64,000 bases of DNA from contig CM059582.1 in the NCBI GenBank assembly GCA_030407085.1, forward strand, positions 72,648,501 through 72,712,500, read 5' to 3'. Each line of letters starts with the position of its first letter. The first letter of the stretch is position 1. The position numbers and the translations under genes are program-made. The DNA comes from Trichopria drosophilae (taxonomy: Eukaryota; Arthropoda; Insecta; Hymenoptera; Diapriidae). Below, one piece after another: positions 53,330 to 64,000 of this stretch. Under the pieces are notes generated by a model that did no database searches, was not told where the DNA came from, and saw nothing but the letters and a program-made list of their open reading frames with translations.

Positions 53330-53800
53330 GATACAGGCTAGTCTTGAAGATTTTACAGTATCCAATTTTTAAGCATTTTAACATTTTGTTGAGCACACTT
53401 TCCGTTAAATGTATGATTTTCGCAATTTATCGACAATCGACGTTGTTGTTGTCCTATGAGTTTCGGTAGAGATGGACAGGCTAATATGTCTATGCCGACA
53501 ACATTGTCAGCATCTAACATTTCCTACAACTTATGTCTTTTATTTGTCTGCGCCTTTTATGTATATCTTGTGAGCACATGTAACGATGTTCTCAAACGTT
53601 TCGTTGATTGCATCAAAGGGTATATCGCCTGATTCCCATCGTAGACCATGATAATTGTGCATTAACCAATTGTTTCACATTCAAAACGTACTTTACAACA
53701 TCACTGTCGGAAATATCCATAATGCACATTTTCTTCGGTATAAACCGATTACCAGGTCCGGGAAATCCTTGCACGTCGGCAATATTCTACATTTCTAGTA
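53330..53800 (-). pseudogene. Decayed gene of an uncharacterised insect repeat-associated family
   Basis: Minus-strand frames give ADVQGFPGPGNRFIPKKMCIM, then HNYHGLRWESGDIPFDAIN and CAHKIYIKG, then VVGIDILACPSLPKL and NHTFNGKCAQQNV. Such blocks (DVQGF..., HGL.W.SGDIP, IY.KG, CP.L) recur in my memory of uncharacterised proteins multiplied in insect genomes; I cannot name a function. Frame changes and stops at about 53640 and 53530 break it. Confidence 0.4.
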
Positions 53801-54014
53801 CCTAATACTGATTTGCTTGTCCCCTTCATTAATGGGCTTTGCCGGAAAAAAATTAATTTTTACGAAAATTTGTTTAGATAATTTTTGAACTATTTAAAAG
53901 CACCTACAAATGTTTCCAACCGCTAATTTGCGTTTATTTATTTACAAAATTGAATTAAAATTGGATATATATATAGCACATATTGGCTGAGCACTAATCG
54001 TTCGTGATTGGTCG

Positions 54015-54029
54015 TGACGTCATTAGACA
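54015..54029 (+). promoter_or_regulatory. CRE-like motif upstream of YqaJ gene
   Basis: TGACGTCATTAGACA about 95 bp before the ATG. The identical 15-mer occurs inverted at 57054-57068, upstream of the transposase gene. TGACGTCA is the palindromic CREB/ATF site. ATTGG (inverted CCAAT) lies just left at 54007-54011. Confidence 0.5.
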
Positions 54030-54123
54030 GTATCGTGGCGCGCGTGACACCCTCGTTTAAAATTTTCAAATGTAACAAACGGATTTCTTCAGTTTGTTCT
54101 TACATTTTCAATGATAAAGAATA

Positions 54124-55747
54124 ATGTGTGATAGTGGTTTTGTGAAGGCACAATCAGATAATCTTCCGAAAGTATCAACGGAAATGGTTACTGATTATTT
54201 TATGAATAATGAGTGTTTCAATGTCGCTGAGACCAGTGGAGTAAAAATGAGAAGGTATATATGATTTTTATAAATTATTAAAAAGAGTTTTCGAGAATGA
54301 TGATGTCATTCAAATAATAATCAGTACTCTAAAATATTGCAGTGATTATTCTATTGTTTTGAACATTTATATAAATGTACATAAAAATTTAACTACATAA
54401 TTCAACTTAAGAAAAAAAAATAACCTAGAAAAGATTTTTGACATGTCATTGTACATATTTCAGATCAGAAAGAGAAAGTTATGGGGATTCTGCTGTAGGG
54501 TATGTTCAAGTGAAAAGGGAAGGAACTGAGTGTACGACACAAGGAAAAATTTGTCCTGAACACCGTGTAAGCAGCAAGTCATACAATGTCGTAATGGTCA
54601 TCAACGAAGGAGAACATTGGGCAAAAAAAGTCGAATGTTTAGACTGCGTTGCTTGTAAAGGTATTAACTTTTTCAAATGTGTAATTAATAACTAAATTAT
54701 TACACAATTTGAATTGTTTTATACTTGTATATTTTAGGTGGTTGTAAACATGCCATTGTCTTTCTGATGTGGGTACATCGTCGGAGTGAAGAACCAGCAC
54801 CGACAGCAACGGTTTGTTATTGGAAAAAGGCTTGTTTGGCCAAAGTTAATGGAAATGTTAAAAATTTAAGAGCAAAGGATATGGTGAAACCTTCTATTTC
54901 CAGAAATATACAGATTGATTGTTCGAAATACAATCCCGAAGACTTTTATAACGCCCTGGTAGTGAAATTTAAGGAAAATATTTTTGACTGTCAGCTTTCG
55001 AGACATTGTTCGAATCTGCATTCAAAACATCCTCTATCGATGCATGAAATGATATTATTATTTCATACATCAAATATTTATCAAGACAATGTCGATGACT
55101 TTTTAAGATTTGCATCAAATATCGTTATGACCACAGAGTTGTGCAATAAAGTTGCTAAAGAAACAAACCAGCAAAGCGAATGCAACTTATGGACTGAGTT
55201 ACGATATGGTAGAGTGACTGCTTCACGATTTAATGAAGTTGCTCACTGCTCTCAACCGAGTGGCACCCTTGTGAACCATATCGTAGGAAACTCCAAATTA
55301 AGAGATTCGAAGGCAATGCGAAGAGGCCGAAAATTAGAGAAGATAGTTCTAGAAATATTAAAAGAAAAATATAAGTTGAAACTGCATTCGTGTGGATTAC
55401 TGCTAAACCCAGTGTACCCTATAATTGGAGCCTCTCCAGATGCTGTTGGTGAGGACTTTGTGGTAGAAATAAAATGCCCAACAACATCTAAGACACGAAA
55501 TAATTATATTACATCAGATTTAAAATTACGTCACAAATGTTTGGCTCAGATTCAACTTCAAATGTTTTTAAAAAATGTACAAAAAGGATTATTTTGCGTT
55601 GCGGACCACGATTTTGAGAAATCAAAAGAAATTACCAATGTATGGGTAGAGTATGATGAAACTTTTGTACATGACTTGCTGGATAGGGCAACAAGTTTCT
55701 GGAAAAGTAATATATTTCCATTGTTATTAAGAGCTGTAAAAAATTAG
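54124..55747 (+). CDS. ISL2EU accessory protein with SWIM-like zinc finger and YqaJ exonuclease domain (3 exons)
   Basis: Exons 54124-54254, 54464-54660 and 54738-55747; introns have GT...AG and phases that match exactly (AG+A gives Arg, G+GT gives Gly), giving 445 residues. The middle contains CLDCVACKG and GCKHAIVFLMWVH across the second junction, a SWIM-like CxC...CxH finger. The C-terminal half is a lambda-exonuclease/YqaJ fold: LRYGRVTASRFNEVAHC, MRRGRKLEKIVLEIL, GASPDAV and VEIKCPT (catalytic Asp and ExK), then LAQIQLQMFL. The nuclease probably trims DNA ends during transposition; this is inference. No stop or shift, so it may be functional. Confidence 0.85.
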
Positions 55748-55868
55748 AAACAAGTTGTACAATAAATTTATTACACATTTATATATTGATAATAAAAATG
55801 CATCATTTTTATATATTTTAAACACTACTTAAATGGAACACAAATAATATTACTACACCCAAAGTAGA

Positions 55869-56800
55869 TCACTGATTAATTATTGGTGGCTGAAGGTTAA
55901 TTAAAGCTGCTGCAATAATAATCATATCATCAACAACATCTATTGTCCGATGATGAATTCCCGAATGAGGACGAAGGATGCTGAATTCCCTTATTCGTCG
56001 ATTATTCTTTCGATGTTAATTCTCAATCTTGCAATCTTTTTGGTTTCCAAGACCTCTTCTTTTGATAATTTTGTATTACTTACAACACTTGGTGGTCGTA
56101 CTAATACACATTGTTTTTGTTGTAACATGTGATCGATATGTTTAAATCCTCGATCAGCCATCACTGCACTATTGTTCGGTAGTTTTTTTAAGTAACCGCT
56201 TTCTGTTACGATAGTAGCATCTGTTATTCTGCCACCAAATCCTTCGGATATAAAGTTTATTTGTCCATCTGGTGTAGCGGATACTAAATACTTTAGAGTA
56301 TTACATTTTTTGTATTCCGACCAAGTAATACTTTGATGAATGGGGTCAGATGGCTTTTGAATTTCAATCTCGAAGCAATCAATTATTGACTCTACGTTGT
56401 AATAATTGCAACGAAATTCAATTGGCAAATACCTTCTGATAGATGATCTATTAGGCCAAAATATTAGTTTTTCTAAATGAAGTTTTAACACCGGTAAAGT
56501 TTTGCGAAATACATCACTAGCACTTGTTTCACTTAGTCCAAAACTATCACCCAAGCGAGAAAATGAGTCACATAGTTTGATTCGGCTTAGTGTTAAACAA
56601 ATATCACGAATGCTTATATTTGTTTTATTGTGCAATAAATTAATTATAAAAAAACCATTTTCTGGGGTACCAAGGTACATTTTGGATTTTTCTTTAATTA
56701 ATTCTAAATGTTTTTCTGCATAAATTCTTTTATGCAGTTGTCTCATCATTTCATTATGCTCCTCACGGGTATCGTCGGAAAATATAAATTCTTCTGACAT
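55869..56800 (-). pseudogene. ISL2EU DDE transposase (DDE_Tnp_4 type), one frameshift
   Basis: ATG at 56800 gives an open frame of 269 residues: ISIRDICLTLSRI and FGLSETSASDVFRKTL (helix-turn-helix), then SIIDCFEIEIQKPSDP with the first Asp, TWSEYKKCNTLKYLVSATP, SEGFGGRITDATI, VMADRGFKH with the second Asp, and RINIERIIDE with the Glu. After this a one-base deletion at about 56003 causes a stop; in the next frame the expected C-terminus continues (FSILRPHSGIHHRT, IIIAAALINL) to TGA at 55869. The open frame extends upstream of 56800 without ATG, so an upstream exon or start is possible. Confidence 0.88.
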
Positions 56801-57053
56801 TTCTAAAGTATCGTCAAGAGCTGTCGTCGCTGATTCCGTATATATAAAACTATTGAATGTACCAGCGTATACTCTTATATATATTAACGTACCGGCTGTA
56901 CATTTCCTAGTATCAATGTTTCAGTTTACTAGTTTTATTTTATTTAAATTTAATTAGTGACATATGTCATCATCGTATTTGAGGTTAGATGTGTTTTGAA
57001 AACAGTGAAAATGGAGTAAATATCGGGAGGACGGGATTGGTTGAAATCATTAG

Positions 57054-57068
57054 TGTCTAATGACGTCA
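57054..57068 (-). promoter_or_regulatory. CRE-like motif upstream of ISL2EU transposase
   Basis: Inverted copy of the 15-mer at 54015. It lies about 255 bp from the transposase ATG, with ATTGG nearby at 57036. Mirror position in the element suggests matched promoters for the two genes. Confidence 0.5.
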
Positions 57069-57220
57069 CACGCAAGTGGCGCGAAGTTCAAATCTAATAA
57101 GATAAAATTCAATTTAAAATTACTTAAAAGCAAAATATAAGTATTTATACATTTTTTAAGAGTTATTTATGACCTGTATTATAAATTTTACCAATAAAAA
57201 AAATGACCGGCAATGCCCAT

Positions 57221-58004
57221 TGACGCATCATTCTCTCTCCCACACACTCTTTGCCACTTCCACATGGCGTGGTGCCTCTAATTCATGGATATACGTCGTT
57301 TCTCTATAGATCGTATTATCTCTTCGTCAAATCCTATGAATCGGAAATCAAATCAGAGTGTAACAAAAACAGATAATTTTCACGGTCACTAGATCCCTCT
57401 CGGTATCATCCGATATTCTTCTCGAGATGAGGATAGATGGTCCCATACGTGTCCATTTTCGATAGTTTGCGAGTTACGATACTCAAATGATGAAGAAGTT
57501 AAACGCAATATTAAATCGTTTCATGTACTAGTACTAGTATGATGGTCACCGCATTTTCAGAATTGAATAAATCTTTTCAACGATATTCGATCTAATTGAG
57601 ATGTGCATAGACGTATGAATACAAGTTTCGATTGGTTTATAATACAATTGAGCGTTCCAAGATCTTTCAATTTTAAATAAAAAATGTTCAGTCATTAACT
57701 TGACATCGTTTAAACAATTAATTTTTGTATGTATATTAAATCGCGATATACTGCAGTTTTAAATCAAATAATTAAAATCATTACATCTTAAAGTCACTCC
57801 ATGCATAAATCTTACATGGTCTAAGTCATCTAATCTACACTACATCTTTCTTTCTGTAAATGCAAAACAAAACGAAAGACAACAAAGTATTTATCATTAT
57901 GATAATAACAATTTCCTTCACATTAGAACCGTGTACAATAGCCTACATAAGGTCGCCTTACTCGTAGTGAATTGAACTTTCGAACTGTCATCTTTAATTG
58001 TCGA

Positions 58005-58075
<71 letters not shown>

Positions 58076-60394
58076 CTCTCTCTCGCTCTCATTAGCTACA
58101 GATTTGTCGTATCTATACGAATACTCCTACATCAAAATCTAGTCGTGTGCACATTCTTGTGTTGTAACATTCACACGACTATGGTATGAAATTCAGAATT
58201 CTGAAAACCCAACAATTACAAGCGTAATTGTATTTTAATACTAACGAATGGTATACCTCTTGATTCGAAATTGTATGTATCGTAACCGACATGACTATTT
58301 AATTCCGTTTACAATAATGATTTGGATATTCACATCGCACGAAACGTTGTTATATTTGACAGATTTTTGTTACTTCCACATTGTAATTTTAATTAGTTAA
58401 CTAAGTTATTCACGTACGAATACTATTGTTATATGTAGGTATTTTGTTAAATATATTGACCTAAGGAGAATGTCCTCCTATCCATCACACCTAGTGTAAT
58501 ACAAAAAGATACAAGTCATTATATCAATAAATCATTTTCATAGTAATAAACTAACCTTTAAAAACTTCATATTATTATTATTATTATTAATATTGAATCG
58601 TTTATAGAACTGATGTTTTCATTATCACTTAAAAAGATTGCTACCGTATATGAAATATAAGACTAAACAACAATTCAACATGAAGACATGCATAGATTAA
58701 TTTTATTTAAATGTGTGCATGTGACTCCGTAAAACATTAGTCATTTTGAAAGGAAAAGTGAAAAATTCTCAATGACCTGTCTGTAAAGCTTCTATCTTAC
58801 TTCATGTTTCTTTTCGACAGTCCAAACACATCGGTACACAAACACACTTTCAATAATTATTGAATATTTTCTTATATAAGGGAGTAAATATTCAACGATT
58901 TTTTCGTAGATAATGAAACAATTTAATATATACGATCATTATACAATTTTACTAAAACAAGCTTAATTGCGGTGTTTTAGAAATGTTGGAATTAATTGCC
59001 AGTGTCTGAAATATCTTACCCACACCTATCAAGGAGTTTCGTAAATTATAGTCAAAAGCATTCACAGTTATTAATAAGATCCTTTATAAGTCATAAGTTT
59101 GCTGTCGACTAGATTCATAATAAACATATTGTTTAATGTAGATCGATAAGTATCTAATTCCTTATCTTACATTTAATTCCTCACAATATTAAATATGTAC
59201 CCTTCAATATATCGTGTTTTATTTTTCCTTATTGCATCTTGCAATATATCTGCTCGCACTCTCTATATTGCATTTATATTTTGAAGATAAATTGTACCTA
59301 CTCTAGATATTAACGAACACCTTACTAATAATTAAGACTGATAATCAGAGGACATAATTTCGTATACATTGATTCTTTGACCATCCACCTTATACCCGCA
59401 CTAATATTCTACCAATACCAAAAACATCTAGCAAATAATGGAGGTAATATTTTCACATCAAATTTATTATTATACTTAAAATATTTCTCTCAGTCTAAAC
59501 TTCTCTTACAAGTTTTATATTTTCTCCATCTTACTTACCTTATATCGGAAACATTTATAGTTAACTGATATTTTAAGCGATGAATTTGTATATCATCCAA
59601 CCCATATGTTTGAACACATTTATTATCTAGAGATTACTCTAATTGTGTTTTCTTTGGACTCTTAGAGTACAGCAACCAATGCTATCGTCTTCTTTTATAT
59701 TCCCTGGTACCACATTCTAATAAGACTTGAATTTTATATGTATTTAATGACGTCATCATTTTCAATATAACATTCCGGTTTGCCACCACGTAAATGCATT
59801 ATTGATTTAAATCTGTCGGCATTTATTTAATATATCTACGCATTTGAACATTACATCCAGTTACTATAGAAACTTTCATCATAAGGTTTGAATCTTATGG
59901 TAAACTTAATGATTGAATGTAATTTGTCATGAGCCTACATTCAATATTTTTCTTCAAAATATGCAATCTGCAACATTTTACTGTACGGTAGTTCATCTTA
60001 AGTAAGAACACTTCTAATTATACTTTTATTTATAATTTTGAGTATTAAGCTATCTACGTTGTGATATGCATTGTGAATGTTTTCTACCATTTCGAGATGT
60101 GTTTTTGTTGTTTTTGTAACATTTACTTCACATTGGCTCTGCATCTTAATGTGGTCTTATGCTAAACCATCACCTGCTTTATCAATGATTGTCTACTTTT
60201 CGTATAAGTAATAAATGTGGAATCGTTCATCATTGCAATCCCATGCACACATATTGCTGTATCTCTCTCCCCTCACACTTTCACACTTTTTCTCTCTCAA
60301 TCATCAATTGAACAACTGATAAAAATCATAGTAGTTAAGCATAATTTTACAATCGTGTCAGCAAACTTGCAGAAATTTAAGATACCTTTTGTGT
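57221..60394. other. No gene recognised; AT-rich intergenic sequence with microsatellites
   Basis: A (CT)n/(TATC)n microsatellite lies at 58009-58090 and a short ATT run at 58568-58590. No coding similarity found. This is the longest stretch without recognisable transposon sequence in the right half of the window. Confidence 0.55.
58009..58090. repeat. (CT)n with embedded (TATC)n microsatellite
   Basis: Perfect CT repeats over about 50 bp, then four TATC units, then CT again. Open frames across it are repeat artefacts. Confidence 0.95.
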
Positions 60395-60766
<372 letters not shown>

Positions 60767-60767
60767 A

Positions 60768-60783
60768 TGGCGCCAACGTGAAA
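60768..60783 (+). other. Gypsy-4 primer-binding site
   Basis: TGGCGCCAACGTGAAA one base after the LTR. It equals the Gypsy-3 tRNA-Lys type site minus one C in the CCC run and with changes at the 3' end, so priming may be weaker or the sequence damaged. Confidence 0.7.
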
Positions 60784-61228
60784 AACTCACATAAATTTAA
60801 CATATCATAACGAAAAATTGACACATACATAGATACACATTACACAACTAACCAAACATAAAACTCTCACATACAACAAACAATAATACATTATATTACA
60901 CAAAACGAATGGAAAAATTATACATAAAACATACAATACACACAACATAAACACACAAAAAAAAAATCAAACATACCACACAACACAATCACACAACTTA
61001 CTTTTACACACCAAACTTAAAAACATTACAGACAAAAACACTTATTGCAAAAAAATATAAATTATAATTTTCAATTACAAATTTAGAGATAATAAATAAA
61101 TCTATAAACATGCTACGAACGCCGGCATTCACGCCAGCAAGAGCAGGCGCGACGGTAAACATAAACATAGAGGAGACGCAAACAGATCAAAACAATTCAG
61201 ACAATAACATCAAAAATCATTATTAGAC

Positions 61229-62386
61229 ATGACAATAGAAGAACTAAATAAAGAACTACATACAGACACAAACAGACAAGGCACACCAATAAATAATCAA
61301 AATCAACAATCACAACACATTATGCCAAATATAAGAGTACGAAACCTATTAGACGAATACTCAGAAAACGGTAGGAACACACATTTACAAAGAAACAACG
61401 CATACGCTTTACGACAAACACAAAACTACGATCAAATAGAAGAGGAAAATAATACACCACACAGGCAAGAACAGAACCAAAACACAGAAAGAGAAAACAC
61501 ATATACACAACATCAACATTTACACACACAAAATCAAAACTTCATTCCATGGCAAATCTATACAAAAAAACACCTATGGAAGTGGTACAAAACTGGCAAT
61601 TAAAATTTGAAGGAGAGGAAAATGAAAACATATATGACTTCTTAGAAAGACTAACAGAACTACAAAACGGATATAATTTATCAAATGACGAATTATACAA
61701 AACAATACCAATATTATTATCAGGAAATGCATACGACTGGTATAAATTAAATAAAAACGAATGGAATAACTGGGAACAATTTACAGAGACATTATTAGAC
61801 ACATTTCAAAATAAATCATATAGAACTAATATAAAAAAACAATTAGAAGAGAAATTTCAAAAACCAACAGAAAAAATAATAGATTTTATATTACACTATA
61901 AGACATTATTAAACAAGTTACACCCACCATACACACTAGAAAAACAATTAGATAAAACATACGAACACTTAAGACAAGAATACCAATACCACATCAGACG
62001 CTATGAAATACACACATTCAAAGAATTACAAACAATAGGGACAGAATTCGAAAGACTAACTCAAAAAAACAGAGAAAAATAAATCACACAAAATTACACA
62101 CCAAAAACACACACACCATTAAACATCTACGCAAAAGAATTCACACCTACACCACACACTTACACACAAAAAACACGATATTACAAACCAAAAACATATA
62201 CACCACAAACAAATAATTACTCAACTTACAAAAAATTACAGACAACAGACAGAAAAAGAAAAAACACAAAATACAGTAGAACAATGCTTCAAGTGCGGAC
62301 AACGAGGACACTACAAACGAGAATGCCCAAAACAACAATCATACAAACAGTACACAAACAACAATGAACAGGGAAACCGACACTGA
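61229..62386 (+). CDS. gag: Gypsy-4 Gag (with two apparent frame changes)
   Basis: The N-terminal part (61229-61603) is Gln/Asn/His-rich (NNQNQQSQHIMPNIRVRN). The capsid-like part is open in another frame at 61549-62082: NWQLKFEGEENENIYDFLERL, LSGNAYDWYKLNKNEW, FTETLLDTFQNKSYR, the retrotransposon-gag pattern. The nucleocapsid part returns to the first frame, with CFKCGQRGHYKREC (CX2CX4HX4C) at 62285-62326 and TGA at 62384. The two frame changes fall in A-rich runs (about 61565 and about 62250; also TAA at 62080), so they may be assembly errors or real decay. Gag forms the particle. Confidence 0.75.
62371..62377 (+). promoter_or_regulatory. -1 ribosomal frameshift heptamer GGGAAAC
   Basis: In the zinc-knuckle (gag) frame the codons are CAG GGA AAC, so the site is G GGA AAC, the X XXY YYZ form. 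A -1 shift puts ribosomes into the frame of protease and RT, three codons before the gag TGA. The pol frame has no start codon of its own nearby. Confidence 0.7.
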
Positions 62387-64000
62387 GGCTAAAAGAATGG
62401 GTCAATTTAGCTTCAGAGATAGAAAACGACCCTCGTTGGTACACACAAATTAAAATAGGTAACACTCAAATTACTGCATTAGTTGACCCAGGTGCAACAA
62501 ACCCATACATAGGACAAACAGGCATACAAAAATTAGGAAACAAAATACAAAAAAAAATTATTAAAATTACAAACAACGATATTAAAGTACAACTAGCAAA
62601 CGACACTAATATAGAAATTATAGGAATAGTAGAACTGCCAATTACATTAAAAAATAAAACACTCAACACAAACATAAGAATAGCACCGGACATAAAAATA
62701 GAATGCATCTTAGGAATAGACTACATAAAAAAAGCAAAAATAATACCAGACTATGAACAGGAAACATGGTTCTTTAAAGAAACACCGACAAACATTCAAC
62801 CGATGAAAAACCAAGAACAAACACACACTTACAAAAAAAAACCTTTACTACCAACACCAGACACACTACCAAATAGAACACTATATAGTATACAGGAAAA
62901 AACACGTACAAAAACACACACAGGACTGATAGAACTTACACCAACACAACAACACGAAATCCAAACAATAGTACACAAATTAACAGAAAATAAAAAGATT
63001 GGGCTAACCAGACTGACAGAGCACACAATTGACGTACAAAATCACAAACCAATAAAACAACGAGCGTACACAGTATCACCAATTATTAACAAAAAAATAC
63101 ATGAACAAGTAGAGGAAATGCTAAAAGATGAAATCATTGAACCATCAAAAAGCGATTGGTCAAGCCCAATAATAATGATAAAAAAACAAAATGGTACATA
63201 CAGATTTTGTCTAGATTTCCGAAAATTAAATTCAGTAACAAAAAAAGACGCTTACCCACTACCAAAAATGGACTCCATACTAAAAACATTACCAACAGCA
63301 AAAATAATATCGAAACTAGACCTAAGCCAAGCATACTACCAGATACCACTAGAAAACAATAGCAAACACCTAACCGCTTTCATAGTACCAGGAAAAGGAC
63401 TTTACCAATTTAAACGAATGCCATACGGATTAACAAACGCACCAGCCACATTCCAAAGATTACTAGACAAAATAATAGGACACGACGAAAACCCTCACAT
63501 ATTCGCATATCTAGACGAAATTATAATTGTATCAGAAACATTTGAAGAACACAAACAACTACTAACAAAAACACTAAATACAATAAAAGATGCAGGTTTA
63601 ATTCTAAATACGGGAAAATGTGAATTTGGCGTAAGCCAAGTAGAATATTTAGGTTACATAGTAAATAAACATGGATTACAGATTAATCCAGAAAAAACAG
63701 AGGCAATACATAACTACCCAATCCCCAAGACACTCAAACAAATACGCAGACTGTTAGGAATGGCATCATGGTACAGACAATTTATACCTAATTTTGCACA
63801 AATAACAGAACCAATAACACGACTATTAACAAATAACACAAAATTACAATGGGGACAAGAACAACAAAACGCATTTAATTACATAAAACACAAACTCACA
63901 TCTTCACCAACACTAATACGACCAGATTTTACAAAAACATTCCACATAAGTACAGATGCAAGTGACACAGGATTAGGAGCAGTACTATCTCAAATAGTAG
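62373..64000 (+). CDS. pol: Gypsy-4 Pol: protease and reverse transcriptase (partial, open at window end)
   Basis: An uninterrupted frame of about 540 codons entered by -1 shift. Protease: ITALVDPGATNPYIG (DPG where DTG/DSG is usual) and ILGIDYIKKAKII. RT: IIEPSKSDWSSPIIMIKK, RFCLDFRKLNSVTKKDAYP, IISKLDLSQAYYQIPLE, RMPYGLTNAPATFQRLLD, then FAYLDEIIIVS, where the second catalytic Asp of YxDD is Glu. Connection RRLLGMASWYRQFIPNF and the RNase H start FHISTDASDTGLGAVLSQ reach the edge. Integrase is outside. Frame intactness suggests a young copy; the YLDE change may disable RT. Confidence 0.9.

Larger units (their letters stand above)
53832..57220. mobile_element. ISL2EU-type (PIF/Harbinger group) DNA transposon, nearly complete
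   Basis: Element 53834-57218 (3,385 bp) with ends GGGCTTTGCCGG and inverted GGGCATTGCCGG and AT on both sides. Two convergent genes fill it: a spliced YqaJ-exonuclease gene (plus, 54124-55747) and a DDE transposase gene (minus, 56800-55869). The AT duplication plus a YqaJ partner are hallmarks of the ISL2EU group. Both sub-terminal regions contain a 15-bp inverted motif with TGACGTCA. One frameshift in the transposase is the only clear lesion. Confidence 0.85.

Noticed and set aside
57998..58189. Leu/Ser repeat protein
   Set aside because: Translation of a CT microsatellite.

Overview
The window is eukaryotic and almost certainly from an insect. It is AT-rich and contains spliced introns, pol III-type and LTR promoters, and a dense mosaic of arthropod transposable elements (Ty3/gypsy, BEL/Pao, Jockey-like LINE, Tc1/mariner DD41D, PIF/Harbinger-ISL2EU, Transib-like, piggyBac-like, SINE, MITEs). 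I see no convincing single-copy host gene. It looks like repeat-rich intergenic or heterochromatic sequence. A hymenopteran source is only a guess from the element mix.

Layout. 1-3.2 kb: 3' half of a decayed A-rich gypsy (Gypsy-1) whose pol carries a G-patch and a zinc knuckle between RNase H and integrase. 3.2-6.9 kb: nothing recognised. 6.9-10.6 kb: minus-strand gypsy relic (Gypsy-2) lacking most of RT. 10.6-15.7 kb: nothing recognised. 15.7-16.0 kb: piggyBac-like fragment. 16.3-25.3 kb: minus-strand BEL/Pao element with both LTRs, broken by nested insertions: a Transib-like element (TIR CACAGTG, TSD CGGCG), an inverted-repeat element holding a rearranged piece of 28S rDNA, and a 2.4-kb TIR element that itself contains a 638-bp TA-flanked MITE.

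25.4-38.0 kb: a minus-strand LINE split by an 11.36-kb element with about 1-kb TIRs (TAGGGTGGC ends) and a perfect 8-bp duplication GTGTACAT. It carries a two-exon, decayed gene of an uncharacterised insect transposon-type protein and a THAP zinc-finger remnant on the opposite strand. Its large intron was later invaded by a GC-rich gypsy (Gypsy-3, 29.7-34.1 kb) whose leader holds a 76-bp minisatellite of kappaB-like sites. 38.5-43.4 kb: SINE, second piggyBac fragment, 51-bp minisatellite, and a frameshifted transposon gene. 43.5-46.5 kb: mariner-type DD41D element with an intact transposase. 49.0-51.1 kb: LTR plus duplicated leader, then a TIR element built around a 61-bp minisatellite. 53.8-57.2 kb: a nearly complete ISL2EU element with a spliced YqaJ-exonuclease gene and a convergent DDE transposase gene with one frameshift. 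60.4-64.0 kb: 5' half of another A-rich gypsy (Gypsy-4) with a 150-bp (GA)n tract in its LTR, a canonical -1 frameshift heptamer at the gag/pol boundary, and a pol frame open to the window edge.

How the parts work together: gag, protease, RT, RNase H and integrase fragments belong to separate LTR elements of different ages. The two ISL2EU proteins and the mariner transposase are the only nearly intact gene products. Nesting gives a relative chronology: LINE before giant TIR element before Gypsy-3, and BEL/Pao before the TIR element before its MITE. The most novel candidates are the giant TIR element, the G-patch pol, and the inverted 28S chimera.
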